The translations under genes and the position numbers were made by a program. From Myxococcus stipitatus DSM 14675 (GTDB lineage Bacteria; Myxococcota; Myxococcia; Myxococcales; Myxococcaceae), in the NCBI RefSeq assembly GCF_000331735.1, contig NC_020126.1:2170001-2234000 (forward strand): a DNA stretch of 64,000 bases, in the 5' to 3' direction. Shown in pieces: positions 44,109 to 53,362 of this stretch (the first letter of the stretch is position 1; every line of letters begins with the position of its first letter). Below the pieces are notes generated by a model, which saw only the letters and a list, made by a program, of their open reading frames with translations, was not told the DNA's origin and did not search any database.

Positions 44109-45977
44109 TCAGGGCTGGAAGGCGTTCTTCACCGCATCCAGCGGGGGATTGGCTCCCGAGACAGGGTCTGTACAACCTTGGTTGAGCGACCAGATGATGG
44201 TGCCCCCGAAGCCGTTGGCGCGGGCGTAGGCGCCCTTGGCGGCAATGGCTTGCGGCGAGTCATACGATATCCACCGCACCGTGCCGTCCACCACCGGCGA
44301 GGCGAACGTGACGTAGCTCGACTGGGCGGCGGCGTCCCAGTGATAGACGCCGGTCGCCGACAGGCTCATGATCCGGGCGTAGGTGAAATCATTGTCGCTG
44401 CCCACATAGTCAGACCAATCCGTATAGGGTTGGTAGGGGCCTGTGATGTGTCGCCAGGCCATGCCATAGAATGGCAGGCCCATGCCCAGTTTGGCTTTGG
44501 GGATGCCGGCGCCGACCCAGGCATTGAGGCTGGAGGCCACCGAGGTGGGGCGATTGCCCGCCTCCCCCGTGAGCGCGGAGGAGTACCAGGACGTCCAGCC
44601 GCCCCAGGGCCCCGTCATCTCGTAGGACATGACGTTCATCTGGTCCAGGTACGGCACCAGCTGCGCGAACCACGGGTCGGCCTCCTCGGGGAAGTTGGTG
44701 TTGACCCAGCCGATGGGCATGGTGAGGAGCATGTCCGGGCGGGCCGCGCGCAGCTGCTGCACCAGGGCGAGCAGGTTCGGCTTGTCCGCCACCTCCACCG
44801 GCTCCCAGTCGATGTCCAGACCGTCGTAACCGAAGCTGTCCAGGGCGGCCAGGAGGTTCTGGACGAAGCGGGCCCGGTTGGCATTGGAGGCGGCGCCCAC
44901 CCATCCGTCATGCTCTCCGGCCCCGCCCACCATGATGAGGGCCTTGCGTCCGGCGGCGTGGGCCCGGGTCGCCAGGCGGCGGGCGATGGCCGGGCCATTG
45001 TCATTATCGAACTGTGTACTCAGCGTCCCGTCGGGCCTGGGGGTGGCCCGGCCGACCATGATGTGCGTCAAGGCACTGAAATCCACCTTGTCGGGCGGGT
45101 AGAGGTCCGAGTTCCAACCCGTGTAATAACCAGACACCCACAGCCCTTTTCCGGGGGCGCTGGTGACAGTGATGGTGGCGATGGCGGACTGGGTGGGGTC
45201 CGCATGGCTGACTGCCTTCACTTGATACGTGCCCGGTGTTCCAGGCGCGGTGTAGACGCCCGTGGAGGTGATGACACCGCCCGCGTTTCCTTGCGGCACC
45301 GCCCAGCTCACCGCCGTGTTGGGGGTGCCCGTCACCGTCGCGGTGAACGCCTGCGTGCCGCCGGGAGGAAGCGTGACGGACGGCGGGGTGATGCTCACCT
45401 TCACGACCGGCGGGACACTCAATCCATCGGTGCGCAGGTCGTCGAAGTAGAGCGTGGGCAGCGACAGGCCCCGGGTCTCCTGGAGCAGCAGGCCCTTGAT
45501 GCGCGCACCCGCGGGCGCCAGCGCGTAGAAGGGCACGGCGCACGCCACCCACGCGTTGGCGCGGATGCGCCCTCCCTCACAGCGGGGCCCGAGGGGAACA
45601 CCCGGCGTCAGCACGTTGTCCGCGAAGGCGCGCACCTGCACCACCGCGCCGTCGCCGGCCAGGCCTCCGTGGACGCGCAGGGTGAAGGTCGCGCCCGGCT
45701 CCGCCACGCGCGGGTCCGTGCTGAAGTAGAGCGCCGAGTACGACGTCAGCGTCGCCGCGATGGAGTAGGTCCCCTGCGCCACCGGCGAGGTGTTGACCAG
45801 CGAGTGGGGAGCCCAGGAGGTGTCCTTCCAAGGCGACACCATCGCGTCGCGGTAAATCCAATGGGTGACCCAGGAGCTGGGAGCAGGCGAGGAGGGGAGC
45901 GCTGGCTCCTCCGCGTGGGCTCGCGGGGCTGATAGCAAGGTCATCCCCAAGGCCAACCAGACCATCCACCGAATCAT
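44109..45977 (-). CDS. Secreted GH18 chitinase
   Basis: 622 residues. Signal peptide (LLSAPRAHAEEP). Residues 30-190 form a carbohydrate-binding-like beta domain, then an Ig-like (Big2) domain at about 190-275 (VTLPPGGTQAFTATVTGTPN), and the GH18 barrel from 280. Catalytic signature DGLDIDWE complete (D385, D388, D390, E392). Also ALIMVGGAGE (the SxGG strand), MSYEMTGPWGG and a C-terminal GGTIIWSLNQGC. Active chitinase is very likely; it would break down chitin or peptidoglycan-like polymers outside the cell. Confidence 0.95.
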   Translation of the reverse strand: MIRWMVWLALGMTLLSAPRAHAEEPALPSSPAPSSWVTHWIYRDAMVSPWKDTSWAPHSLVNTSPVAQGTYSIAATLTSYSALYFSTDPRVAEPGATFTLRVHGGLAGDGAVVQVRAFADNVLTPGVPLGPRCEGGRIRANAWVACAVPFYALAPAGARIKGLLLQETRGLSLPTLYFDDLRTDGLSVPPVVKVSITPPSVTLPPGGTQAFTATVTGTPNTAVSWAVPQGNAGGVITSTGVYTAPGTPGTYQVKAVSHADPTQSAIATITVTSAPGKGLWVSGYYTGWNSDLYPPDKVDFSALTHIMVGRATPRPDGTLSTQFDNDNGPAIARRLATRAHAAGRKALIMVGGAGEHDGWVGAASNANRARFVQNLLAALDSFGYDGLDIDWEPVEVADKPNLLALVQQLRAARPDMLLTMPIGWVNTNFPEEADPWFAQLVPYLDQMNVMSYEMTGPWGGWTSWYSSALTGEAGNRPTSVASSLNAWVGAGIPKAKLGMGLPFYGMAWRHITGPYQPYTDWSDYVGSDNDFTYARIMSLSATGVYHWDAAAQSSYVTFASPVVDGTVRWISYDSPQAIAAKGAYARANGFGGTIIWSLNQGCTDPVSGANPPLDAVKNAFQP

Positions 45978-46272
45978 GTGTGCTCCTCTCGAGGAATGGG
46001 CCGCCGCGTGAAAAAGGGGTATCGCGGAGGTCTATGTCCTCGGGGCCTGTCCGGGATGGACCGGCCATGAGGGCAACCTGGGGTGAGCAGTGCCCGTCAG
46101 CAAAGCCCGACTCCGGTCCCGGATGGGAACCTCGAGTCGACACTTGCTCGTGACACAGGGAGGAGGTTTCAGCCTCCTCTCCGACCTTCGCCGCCGCACA
46201 AGAGACCCAGGTGGGACGTCTGTGATTGAGCTGTGATTGGGATTGCGCCCTCGGGGAGGGACGGCCGTGGGC
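45978..46272. other. Intergenic stretch without a gene
   Basis: 295 bases between the chitinase start and the RidA stop. There is a small hairpin (GAGGAGG at 46160-46166 with CCTCCTC at 46173-46179) and two copies of CTGTGATTG near 46220. These may be part of a regulator site, but there is no clear promoter. Confidence 0.3.
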
Positions 46273-46665
46273 TCAGGGCACGTAGGCGATACAGTCGATT
46301 TCGACGAGCAGCCCGGTCTGCGGGAGCGCGGCCACCTGCACGGTGGTTCGCGCGGGGCGGTGGCCGGCGAACAGGCGCTCGTAGACGGCGTTCATCCGGG
46401 GGAAGTCCGCCATGTCGGTCACGAAGACGCCGCAGCGCAGGACGTGCTGGAGGCTGGAGCCTCCGGCCACGAGGATGCGCTCCAGGTTGCGCAGCACCTG
46501 CTCCGTCTGTGCCTCGATTCCCTCGGCCTGCTTGCCGGTGGCCGGGTCCGTGGCGGCCTGGCCGGAGACGAAGAGCAGCGAGTCCAGCTTCATGCCGGGA
46601 GAGTAGGGGCCCACGGGCTTGGGCAGGCCCTGGGCGGTGACGGGCTGATGGCGGGAGGTGGTCAT
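46273..46665 (-). CDS. ridA: RidA-family deaminase
   Basis: 130 residues, cytosolic, trimeric in the family. From the ATG at 46665: LPKPVGPYSPGMKLDSLLFV, ATGKQAEGIEAQTEQVLRNL, the conserved Arg in PARTTVQVAALPQ and the Glu in VEIDCIAYV. RidA hydrolyses reactive enamine/imine intermediates released by PLP enzymes such as threonine dehydratase. The catalytic Arg is present. It is divergent from the giant Kelch-OmpA gene. Confidence 0.93.
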   Translation of the reverse strand: MTTSRHQPVTAQGLPKPVGPYSPGMKLDSLLFVSGQAATDPATGKQAEGIEAQTEQVLRNLERILVAGGSSLQHVLRCGVFVTDMADFPRMNAVYERLFAGHRPARTTVQVAALPQTGLLVEIDCIAYVP

Positions 46666-46925
46666 GGGAGCGCGACGATGGCGCGGTTCTCCGCCCACGG
46701 CATCTTTCGCGTCGTGGGACGTGCCCCGCATGTGGGCCTCTGCGGGTTCGCCCGCCACTTCTCCACACGAGACAATCTCGTGGGGGGGGCTTCTGGTGGG
46801 TGCGTCAAGAGGGACCTTGCGTCGGGCCGCGTGATACAGGCGAGCAAGGCCTGTGAGGGCGCTGCGCGGAGGGCACGTCACCTGTGTCGACCCCGCCGGT
46901 GTCCACGGGCCGGGGAGGGTGTCAG

Positions 46926-49900
46926 ATGGCGTCGAGTCGCGTCTCGCGAAGCCTTGTCGTGCTGCTCTGCTGTGCCTGGACTTTCGCGTGCGAGCAGAAG
47001 CAGGAGTTGCCAGCCTCGTCGGAGGCCGTGGCCCTGGCCCGGGCCTACTTCCCGGAGCTCGCCTCGCGGCGGGGGACCTCGAAGGTCTTCTCCGCGTCGG
47101 AGGTTCCCCTCACCCCCCAGGATGACCGCGCGCTCACGTCGCGGCTGGTGGGCGCGGGGGCGCTGGAGCTGACCACGCGCGGGATGACCTTCCGTGTCGA
47201 GCAGACACTGGGGGCGGATGATTCCGCCGTGCTGAGCCGGGAGGAGGCCGTGGCCTTCTCGGGGGCGCGGCACTTCTGGTTCCCGGTGGGGGACTTCGCG
47301 AGCCTGAGCCAGGGCTGGCGCGGCTCGCGCATCGAAGAGGCGTGGGTGGTGGATGGCTCCGAGCCCCTCCACCGCGCGGAGTACCACGTCACGCTGCCGC
47401 CCTGGGTGTCGCGGCTGCACGACGCGGGCGAGTACGTGGAGTTCCTCGACACCGAGGGCCAGCCCGTCCTCCGGTTCCATCCGTCCGAGGTCCGCGACGC
47501 GAAGGGACAGTCGCGGCGCGGGCGCGTGCTCCTGTCGGGCGTGAGCAGGTCCTCGCGCGCGAACGTATTCGACGCGAGCGGGCCTCGGGTGAGCCTGGTC
47601 ACCGAGGTCTCCTTGGAGGGGCTCGCGGCGCCCATGGTGGTGGACCCGGGCTGGTCGTCGACCGCGAGCATGGCGACGGCGCGGTCCCAGCACGCCGCGC
47701 TGCTTCAGGCGGATGGCTCCGTCCTGGTGGCGGGAGGCGTGAACAACCTGGGCTTCGTCACCACCGCGGAGCGCTTCGACGTCGAGCGCGGCACGTGGGC
47801 CTCCGCGGGAAGCCCGGGCATCCAGGGCAACATCACGATGGGGGTGAGGTTGCCCTCGGGCAGGTCGCTCTTCCTCATGGATGGGAGCTTGACGGGCGTG
47901 CTCCACGACGCCGCGACGAACACCTGGTCCGCCACGGGCCCGGCGTCCGCCTCGCGCTCGGTGGGCACCGCCACGCTGCTGGCCTCTGGAGAGGTCCTCG
48001 TCGCGGGCGGCTCCAACCTCGCCACGTCGGAAATCTATGACCCCGTGGCCAACAGCTTCACGGCCGCTGGCAACCTGTCGGTGGTGCATCGCGGCCACGT
48101 CTCCGTGTTGTTGCGGGATGGGCGGGTGTTGCTGGTGAGCGGGACGAACGGCTCGTCCACGGAGCTCCCGCAGGTGGAGCTCTTCGACCCCGCCGCTCGG
48201 ACCTGGACCCAGGTGGCGCCGCTTCTCGTCCCCAGGCACTACGCGACGGGGACGCTGCTCCCGGATGGCCGTGTGTTGCTGGCGGGTGGGTATACGGGCT
48301 CGAACGCCGTCTCCACCCACGCGGAGATCTATGACCCCGCGGCCAACACCTGGACGGCGACGGGGGCGCTCAACCACCGACGCAACGGCCACACGGCCAC
48401 GCTGCTCCCCAGCGGCAAGGTGCTGGTGTCGGGGGGCGTGGATGAGGGGCGCAATCCGCAGCCCATCTCGGAGCTGTACGACCCCGCGACGGGGACGTGG
48501 AGCCCGGCGGGGACGATGGCCGTGGGGCGCGAGAACTCGACCGCGACGTTGCTGACCACCGGCCAGGTCCTGGTGACGGGGGGCCACAGCAGCCCGGGAG
48601 GGACGACCTTCTACGCCGGCGTGGATGTCTACGAGGCCTCCAGCGACCGCTGGTCGCCGGCGGGAAACCTGTCGCGGGTGCGGGGGTATGCGGCCTCCGT
48701 GTTGTTGCCCTCGGGCGATGTGCTGCTCGTGGGGGGCTCGGACGCGGCAGGCGCGGTCGCGACGGTGGAGCGGTACTCGCGCGCGAGCAATGCCTGGGCG
48801 CCCTCGGCCTCGCTGGCCACGGCGCGTGCACGGCCCACCGCGAGCCTGTTGCCCTCGGGCCGCGTGCTGGCCGCTGGTGGTGAGGGGGGCGGGGCGCCGC
48901 TGGCGTCGGTGGAGGAGTACGACGCGACCGCGAATGCGTGGAGCACGGTGGGGGCGATGACCGCCGCGCGTGTCGGACACACCGCGACGGTGCTCGGCTC
49001 GGGCCGGGTGTTCGTGGTGGGGGGCTCCGGAACGAATGTGGCGGAGGTCTATGACCCGGCGGCGCGGACCTGGAGCGCCGTCGCGGCGGCGCCCACGGTG
49101 CGTCTGGAGCACGCGGCGGTGTTGCTGAATGACGGTCGTATCCTGGTGGCGGGTGGACGGAACCCCGGGGGCCTGTTGGCGTCGGCGGAGCTGTATGACC
49201 CGGTCGCCAACACCTGGGCGCCCGCGGCGTCGCTCGCGCAGGGGCGGGCCACGTTCACGATGACGTTGTTGCCGTCGGGACGGGTGCTGGCGACGGCGGG
49301 CATGTCGGGTGCGGGAGAGCTGGCCTCGGCGGAGCTGTATGACCCGGTCTCCAACACCTGGACGGCGGCGGGCAATCTCGCCACCGCGCGCGTGTTCCAC
49401 TCCGCCGTGTTGCTGCCCTCGGGGCGCGTGCTCGTCGCGGGCGGTGAGGGCTCTCCGGGCGTGTCCCTCGCGTCGGCCGAGCTGTATGACACCACGACGC
49501 GCACGTGGAAGGTCGTGACGGCGCTCGCGGCGGCGCGGGCTCGCTTCGCGCTGGACGTCCTTCCCTCGGGCGAGGTGCTCGCGGCGGGAGGCGAGGGCTC
49601 TGGAGGGGCGTGGCTGGCGAGCGCGGAGCTGTTCGAGGACACGGGCTCACCGCCCGCCACGCGGCCGGTGGTGACGGGGCCCGATACGGCGTCCCAGGGT
49701 TGCCCGGTGCGCATCACGGGGACGCAGTTCCGAGGGGCCTCGGGAGGCAGCTCGGGAGACTACCGGGACTCGGCCGCGAACCTTCCGGTGGTGAGGGTGC
49801 GGACGGTGGAAGGGGACCGGCTCTGGGCGCTGCCGGGCACGGAGATGACCGCCACGGGCGTGACGGTGACGATTCCCGCGACCATGCCGGTGGGGACCCA

Positions 49901-52547
49901 GGTGGTCTCTGTCTTTGCGAACGCGGTGAGCGGTGGCCGGGTGTTGACGGTCATCGCGAACACCGCGCCGGTGGCGAGGGACTTGTCCGTCTCCACCGGG
50001 TTCGGCGCGCCGGTGAACATCACGTTGGAGGCGACGGACGCGGAGGCGGGAGCACCGCTCGGCTACGTCATCGTCACGCCTCCGACGCACGGCACCTTGA
50101 GCGGCACGCCGCCCGCCGTCACGTACACGCCGAACGCGGGCTACTCGGGGCCGGACAGCTTCACGTATCGCGCTCGGGACTGCGGTCTGGACAGCAATGT
50201 CTCCACGGTGAGCATCAACGTGGCCGCGACGAACCCGCCGACCATCACCTGCCCGGCGGACCTGCAGGTCGAGGCGACGGGGGCCTCGGGCGCGACGGTG
50301 ACGTACCCGCCCGCGACGGCCACGGATGACACCACGGCGAATCCGACGGTGACGTACTCGCATCCCTCGGGCAGCACGTTGCCGTTGGGGGAGACGGTCA
50401 TCACGGCGACGGCGGAGGACGCGGATGGAGCGCAGGCGTCCTGTACGTTCCGGGTGACGGTGCGGGACACGACGCCTCCGACGCTGGTGTGCCCGGAGAA
50501 CGTGCGGGTGGTGGGAGATGATGGCGGTGGGGCGCTCGTGACGTACACGGTGCCTGCGTCGGTGGATGGGATTTCCGGCCCCGCGACGGTGACGGCGACG
50601 CCGGCCTCGGGGACGCGCTTCCCATCGGGACGGACGCGGGTCGTCGTCACCGCGACGGATGCGGCCGGGAACTCCGCGAGCTGTGAGTTCGAGGTGCTGG
50701 TGCAGGCGCGGGTGGTGTCGATTGCCGGCGGTGGTTGTCAGTCCGCGGGGGGCGGTGGGCTGGGCTGGGGCGCCGCGTGGGTGCTCGCTGCGTGGGCGAG
50801 CCGTCGGCGGGGCAAGGAGCGGCGTCCTGTCCGGAGTCGTGTGCGGATGGGGGCGCTCGCGGTGGCCTTGGTGTCGACGAGCGCGGTGGGGCAGACGGTG
50901 TCGAGCCCGCTGGTGGCGTTCGATGCGGAGCGCTTGCGGCTGAGTGCCTCGGCGACGGACTCGTTGATGGTGGATACGGGGCGCGTGCTGACGGAAGGGG
51001 GCTATCGGCTCAGCCTGCTTGCGGGCTACGAGCGCGGCATCCTGATTCTGGAGGGCAATGATGGGAGCAGCCGTTCCATCCTGCACTACAGGACGTCGGC
51101 GTGGCTGCAGGGGGCCTGGTCACCGGTGGACCGGTTGGAGGTGTCCGCGCGGTTGCCGGTCATCATCTCGCAGGGTGGGCATGGGGCGGGCTTGTACGAG
51201 GGCGTCTCGGAGCCTTCGTCCTCGGGGTTGGGGACGCCGGAGGTGGGGGCTCGCTACGCGTTGATGCGGCGGGAGGATGGGGCGCCGCTGTCGTTGGCGG
51301 TGGGGCTGGATGTGGGGTTGCCGGGAGGACGGGCGAGTGCGTTCGGGCGGCAGGAGCACTGGGCGGGGATGCAGTTCTCGCCGAGGGTCTCGTTGGGACG
51401 TGAGGTGGGGATGTTCGCGTTGGGCGCGAGCGTGGGGGCGCGGGTGAGGTCGAAGGAGGTGGAGCCCGGGCGAGACGTGGGGACGGAGCTGGAGCAGTCG
51501 GTGGTGGTGGCGACGCGCGGGAAGGGGCTGCGGGGTGAGCTGGCGTTGCAGGTGGCGGAGTCGCTGGTGCATCCGGATGTGGCGGTGGAGTTGTTGGGAG
51601 GTGTGCGGCTGCCCATTGGAAGTGGCTTCGAGGTGAATGCGCTCGCGGGGCATGGCTTCACGGACATCCCGGGGACGCCGTCGTGGCGCGTGGGGGCGGG
51701 CATCGCCTGGGCGCACGAGCCCGAGCAGAAGCCCGACTCGGACAGCGATGGAGACTCGGTGCCCGACAAGAAGGACCGGTGTCCGCGCGAGGCGGGTGTG
51801 CCGGAGAACGATGGCTGCCCGGACCGGGACTCGGATGGAGATGGGGTCGTGGACCGTCTGGACCGTTGCCCGGATGAAGCAGGGATCGCGGAGTCGCAGG
51901 GCTGCCCGGAGCCGGATGAGGATGGCGACGGAGTGCCGGACGCGAAGGACAAGTGCCCGAAGGAGAAGGGCACGGCGGAGAACCAAGGCTGCCCGGCGGT
52001 GAAGGACACGGACGGCGATGGCGTTCCGGATGATGAGGACAAGTGCCCGAGCGAGAAGGGCACGGCGGAGAACCAGGGCTGCCCGGCGGTGAAGGACACG
52101 GACGGCGATGGTGTTCCGGATGGTGAGGACAAGTGCCCGAGCGAGAAGGGCACGGCGGAGAACCAGGGCTGCCCCGCGCCGGTGAAGAAGCCGGTGCAGG
52201 AGGAGAAGCTCTCGTTGTCGGGTCGTCGAGTCACGTTCCCGGTGGGCCTCGCGGTCATCGAGGGCGAGGGTGCGCGCGTGTTGGATGAGGTCGTGGAGAT
52301 GTTGAAGTCACGGCCGGACGTCGCGATTCGAGTCGAGGGCCACACGGACAACACGGGGCCCGAGACGCTCAACCAGGAGCTGAGTCAGTCTCGTGCGGAG
52401 GCGGTGCGGTCCTACCTCATCCAGCGAGGCATCAACGGCTCGCGCCTCGAGGCCCGAGGCTACGGACCGTCGCGTCCCGTGGCGTCGAACGACACGCCGG
52501 AAGGTCGAAGCGCGAACCGGCGCGTGGACTTCGTCATCAAGAACTGA
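46926..52547 (+). CDS. Kelch-HYR-MYXO-CTERM protein fused to an OmpA-family protein
   Basis: 1873 residues from the ATG at 46926 (GGGAGGG upstream; the ATG at 46884 has no site). Lipoprotein-like N-terminus (AWTFACEQ). Then about 14 Kelch-type units (VLLPSGRVLVAGG, SAELYDPVANTW), an Ig/cadherin-like domain, two HYR domains (PPTITCPADLQVEATG) and, at residues 1268-1298, a full MYXO-CTERM (GGGCQSAG, helix, RRRGK). The frame does not stop: it continues with an internal signal-like segment (MGALAVALVSTSAVGQ from residue 1308), a barrel region, five TSP3 calcium repeats and an OmpA peptidoglycan-binding domain ending HTDNTGPETLNQEL and RRVDFVIKN. This joins two proteins that normally end apart. 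Either it is a true fusion or a stop codon was lost. Confidence 0.85.
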   Translation: MASSRVSRSLVVLLCCAWTFACEQKQELPASSEAVALARAYFPELASRRGTSKVFSASEVPLTPQDDRALTSRLVGAGALELTTRGMTFRVEQTLGADDSAVLSREEAVAFSGARHFWFPVGDFASLSQGWRGSRIEEAWVVDGSEPLHRAEYHVTLPPWVSRLHDAGEYVEFLDTEGQPVLRFHPSEVRDAKGQSRRGRVLLSGVSRSSRANVFDASGPRVSLVTEVSLEGLAAPMVVDPGWSSTASMATARSQHAALLQADGSVLVAGGVNNLGFVTTAERFDVERGTWASAGSPGIQGNITMGVRLPSGRSLFLMDGSLTGVLHDAATNTWSATGPASASRSVGTATLLASGEVLVAGGSNLATSEIYDPVANSFTAAGNLSVVHRGHVSVLLRDGRVLLVSGTNGSSTELPQVELFDPAARTWTQVAPLLVPRHYATGTLLPDGRVLLAGGYTGSNAVSTHAEIYDPAANTWTATGALNHRRNGHTATLLPSGKVLVSGGVDEGRNPQPISELYDPATGTWSPAGTMAVGRENSTATLLTTGQVLVTGGHSSPGGTTFYAGVDVYEASSDRWSPAGNLSRVRGYAASVLLPSGDVLLVGGSDAAGAVATVERYSRASNAWAPSASLATARARPTASLLPSGRVLAAGGEGGGAPLASVEEYDATANAWSTVGAMTAARVGHTATVLGSGRVFVVGGSGTNVAEVYDPAARTWSAVAAAPTVRLEHAAVLLNDGRILVAGGRNPGGLLASAELYDPVANTWAPAASLAQGRATFTMTLLPSGRVLATAGMSGAGELASAELYDPVSNTWTAAGNLATARVFHSAVLLPSGRVLVAGGEGSPGVSLASAELYDTTTRTWKVVTALAAARARFALDVLPSGEVLAAGGEGSGGAWLASAELFEDTGSPPATRPVVTGPDTASQGCPVRITGTQFRGASGGSSGDYRDSAANLPVVRVRTVEGDRLWALPGTEMTATGVTVTIPATMPVGTQVVSVFANAVSGGRVLTVIANTAPVARDLSVSTGFGAPVNITLEATDAEAGAPLGYVIVTPPTHGTLSGTPPAVTYTPNAGYSGPDSFTYRARDCGLDSNVSTVSINVAATNPPTITCPADLQVEATGASGATVTYPPATATDDTTANPTVTYSHPSGSTLPLGETVITATAEDADGAQASCTFRVTVRDTTPPTLVCPENVRVVGDDGGGALVTYTVPASVDGISGPATVTATPASGTRFPSGRTRVVVTATDAAGNSASCEFEVLVQARVVSIAGGGCQSAGGGGLGWGAAWVLAAWASRRRGKERRPVRSRVRMGALAVALVSTSAVGQTVSSPLVAFDAERLRLSASATDSLMVDTGRVLTEGGYRLSLLAGYERGILILEGNDGSSRSILHYRTSAWLQGAWSPVDRLEVSARLPVIISQGGHGAGLYEGVSEPSSSGLGTPEVGARYALMRREDGAPLSLAVGLDVGLPGGRASAFGRQEHWAGMQFSPRVSLGREVGMFALGASVGARVRSKEVEPGRDVGTELEQSVVVATRGKGLRGELALQVAESLVHPDVAVELLGGVRLPIGSGFEVNALAGHGFTDIPGTPSWRVGAGIAWAHEPEQKPDSDSDGDSVPDKKDRCPREAGVPENDGCPDRDSDGDGVVDRLDRCPDEAGIAESQGCPEPDEDGDGVPDAKDKCPKEKGTAENQGCPAVKDTDGDGVPDDEDKCPSEKGTAENQGCPAVKDTDGDGVPDGEDKCPSEKGTAENQGCPAPVKKPVQEEKLSLSGRRVTFPVGLAVIEGEGARVLDEVVEMLKSRPDVAIRVEGHTDNTGPETLNQELSQSRAEAVRSYLIQRGINGSRLEARGYGPSRPVASNDTPEGRSANRRVDFVIKN
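51941..52180 (+). repeat. 90-base tandem repeat encoding TSP3 units
   Basis: Three near-identical 90-base units; the marker CACGGCGGAGAACCA occurs at 51971, 52061 and 52151. They encode DTDGDGVPDDEDKCPSEKG-type thrombospondin type 3 (calcium-binding) units. The near identity at the DNA level shows recent expansion, so copy number may differ between strains. Confidence 0.9.
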
Positions 52548-52560
52548 CGAAGCAAACCCA

Positions 52561-52591
52561 GAGCCGCGGGGCCCACGAGGCTCCGCGGCTC
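52561..52591. terminator. Bidirectional terminator hairpin
   Basis: A 13-base stem (52561-52573 with 52579-52591, core GAGCCGCGG/CCGCGGCTC, one G-U pair) with a five-base loop. It sits between the convergent stops of the OmpA fusion and the LysE gene; the T-rich flank lies on the minus side. Confidence 0.8.
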
Positions 52592-52634
52592 GGAACTGAG
52601 TGAAGAGGGGGGTTACTCCCGCTGCGCCGTTTGC

Positions 52635-53243
52635 CTACGCGAACGCCACATAGGCCGCGACGCCCATCATGCACGCGCCGAACGTCCATCCCTGGATGCG
52701 CAGGGCCTTCTCGGAGCGGAAGCGTCCCAGGATGAGCTTGCCCCCATAAATCCAGGGGAAGTGGCACACCACGCAGACGCCCAGGAACGCCACCGTGAGC
52801 ATCGCGGCCTGCGTCAGGGCCCCGCTCGCGGGATTGAGGAATTGGGAGAACATCACCAGGACCATCGAGTGGATCTTCGGGTTGAACGCCACGGCCAGCA
52901 GCCCCTCGACGAACCCCAGCTTCTCCACGGACGCGTCCTCTCCGCCCGCCGACCCTCGCGCGGAGCGGAAGAACCCCCACGCGAGATAGAGCAGGTACAC
53001 GACACTGCACACCCGCAGCACCTCGTGCAGCGCGGGAATCTCCTGCAGCACGCTCCCCAATCCCAATCCGTAGATGATGCAGAGCGCGACGTTCGCCACC
53101 TCGAACCCCAGCCAGAACGGCAGCGAGCCTCGGATGCCGAACCGCCCTCCCGCGGTGGCGAGCACCGTGTTGCCCGGCCCTGGGCTGAACACCATTGGGA
53201 CCGTGTACCCCAGGAACATCACCCAGACTTCAGCGGGAATCAT
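52635..53243 (-). CDS. LysE-family amino acid exporter
   Basis: 202 residues, about six membrane helices. The start has the LysE pattern: VMFLGYTVPMVFSPGPGNTVLATAGGRFG (split over two segments), followed by FWLGFEVANVALC, LLYLAWGFFRSARG, then GLLAVAFNPKIHSMVLVMF, a family signature after the third helix. LysE/RhtB proteins export amino acids or related molecules. The divergent LysR gene is the expected regulator. Substrate not predictable. Confidence 0.9.
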   Translation of the reverse strand: MIPAEVWVMFLGYTVPMVFSPGPGNTVLATAGGRFGIRGSLPFWLGFEVANVALCIIYGLGLGSVLQEIPALHEVLRVCSVVYLLYLAWGFFRSARGSAGGEDASVEKLGFVEGLLAVAFNPKIHSMVLVMFSQFLNPASGALTQAAMLTVAFLGVCVVCHFPWIYGGKLILGRFRSEKALRIQGWTFGACMMGVAAYVAFA

Positions 53244-53362
53244 GGCGAAGACCTCGTGCGCCAGCGTTCATCGCGGTGGGGCGCGGCCCATCAGAAACTC
53301 CATTTCGAGCCCAGGGCCCAGCGAGCTATCCTCGGCCGCTCGATAAAGGGAGCTCATCGAGC

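Noticed and set aside
46878-49400. 840-codon open frame opposite the Kelch region
   Set aside because: Arg/His-rich translation with no domain; mirrors the repeat coding strand.
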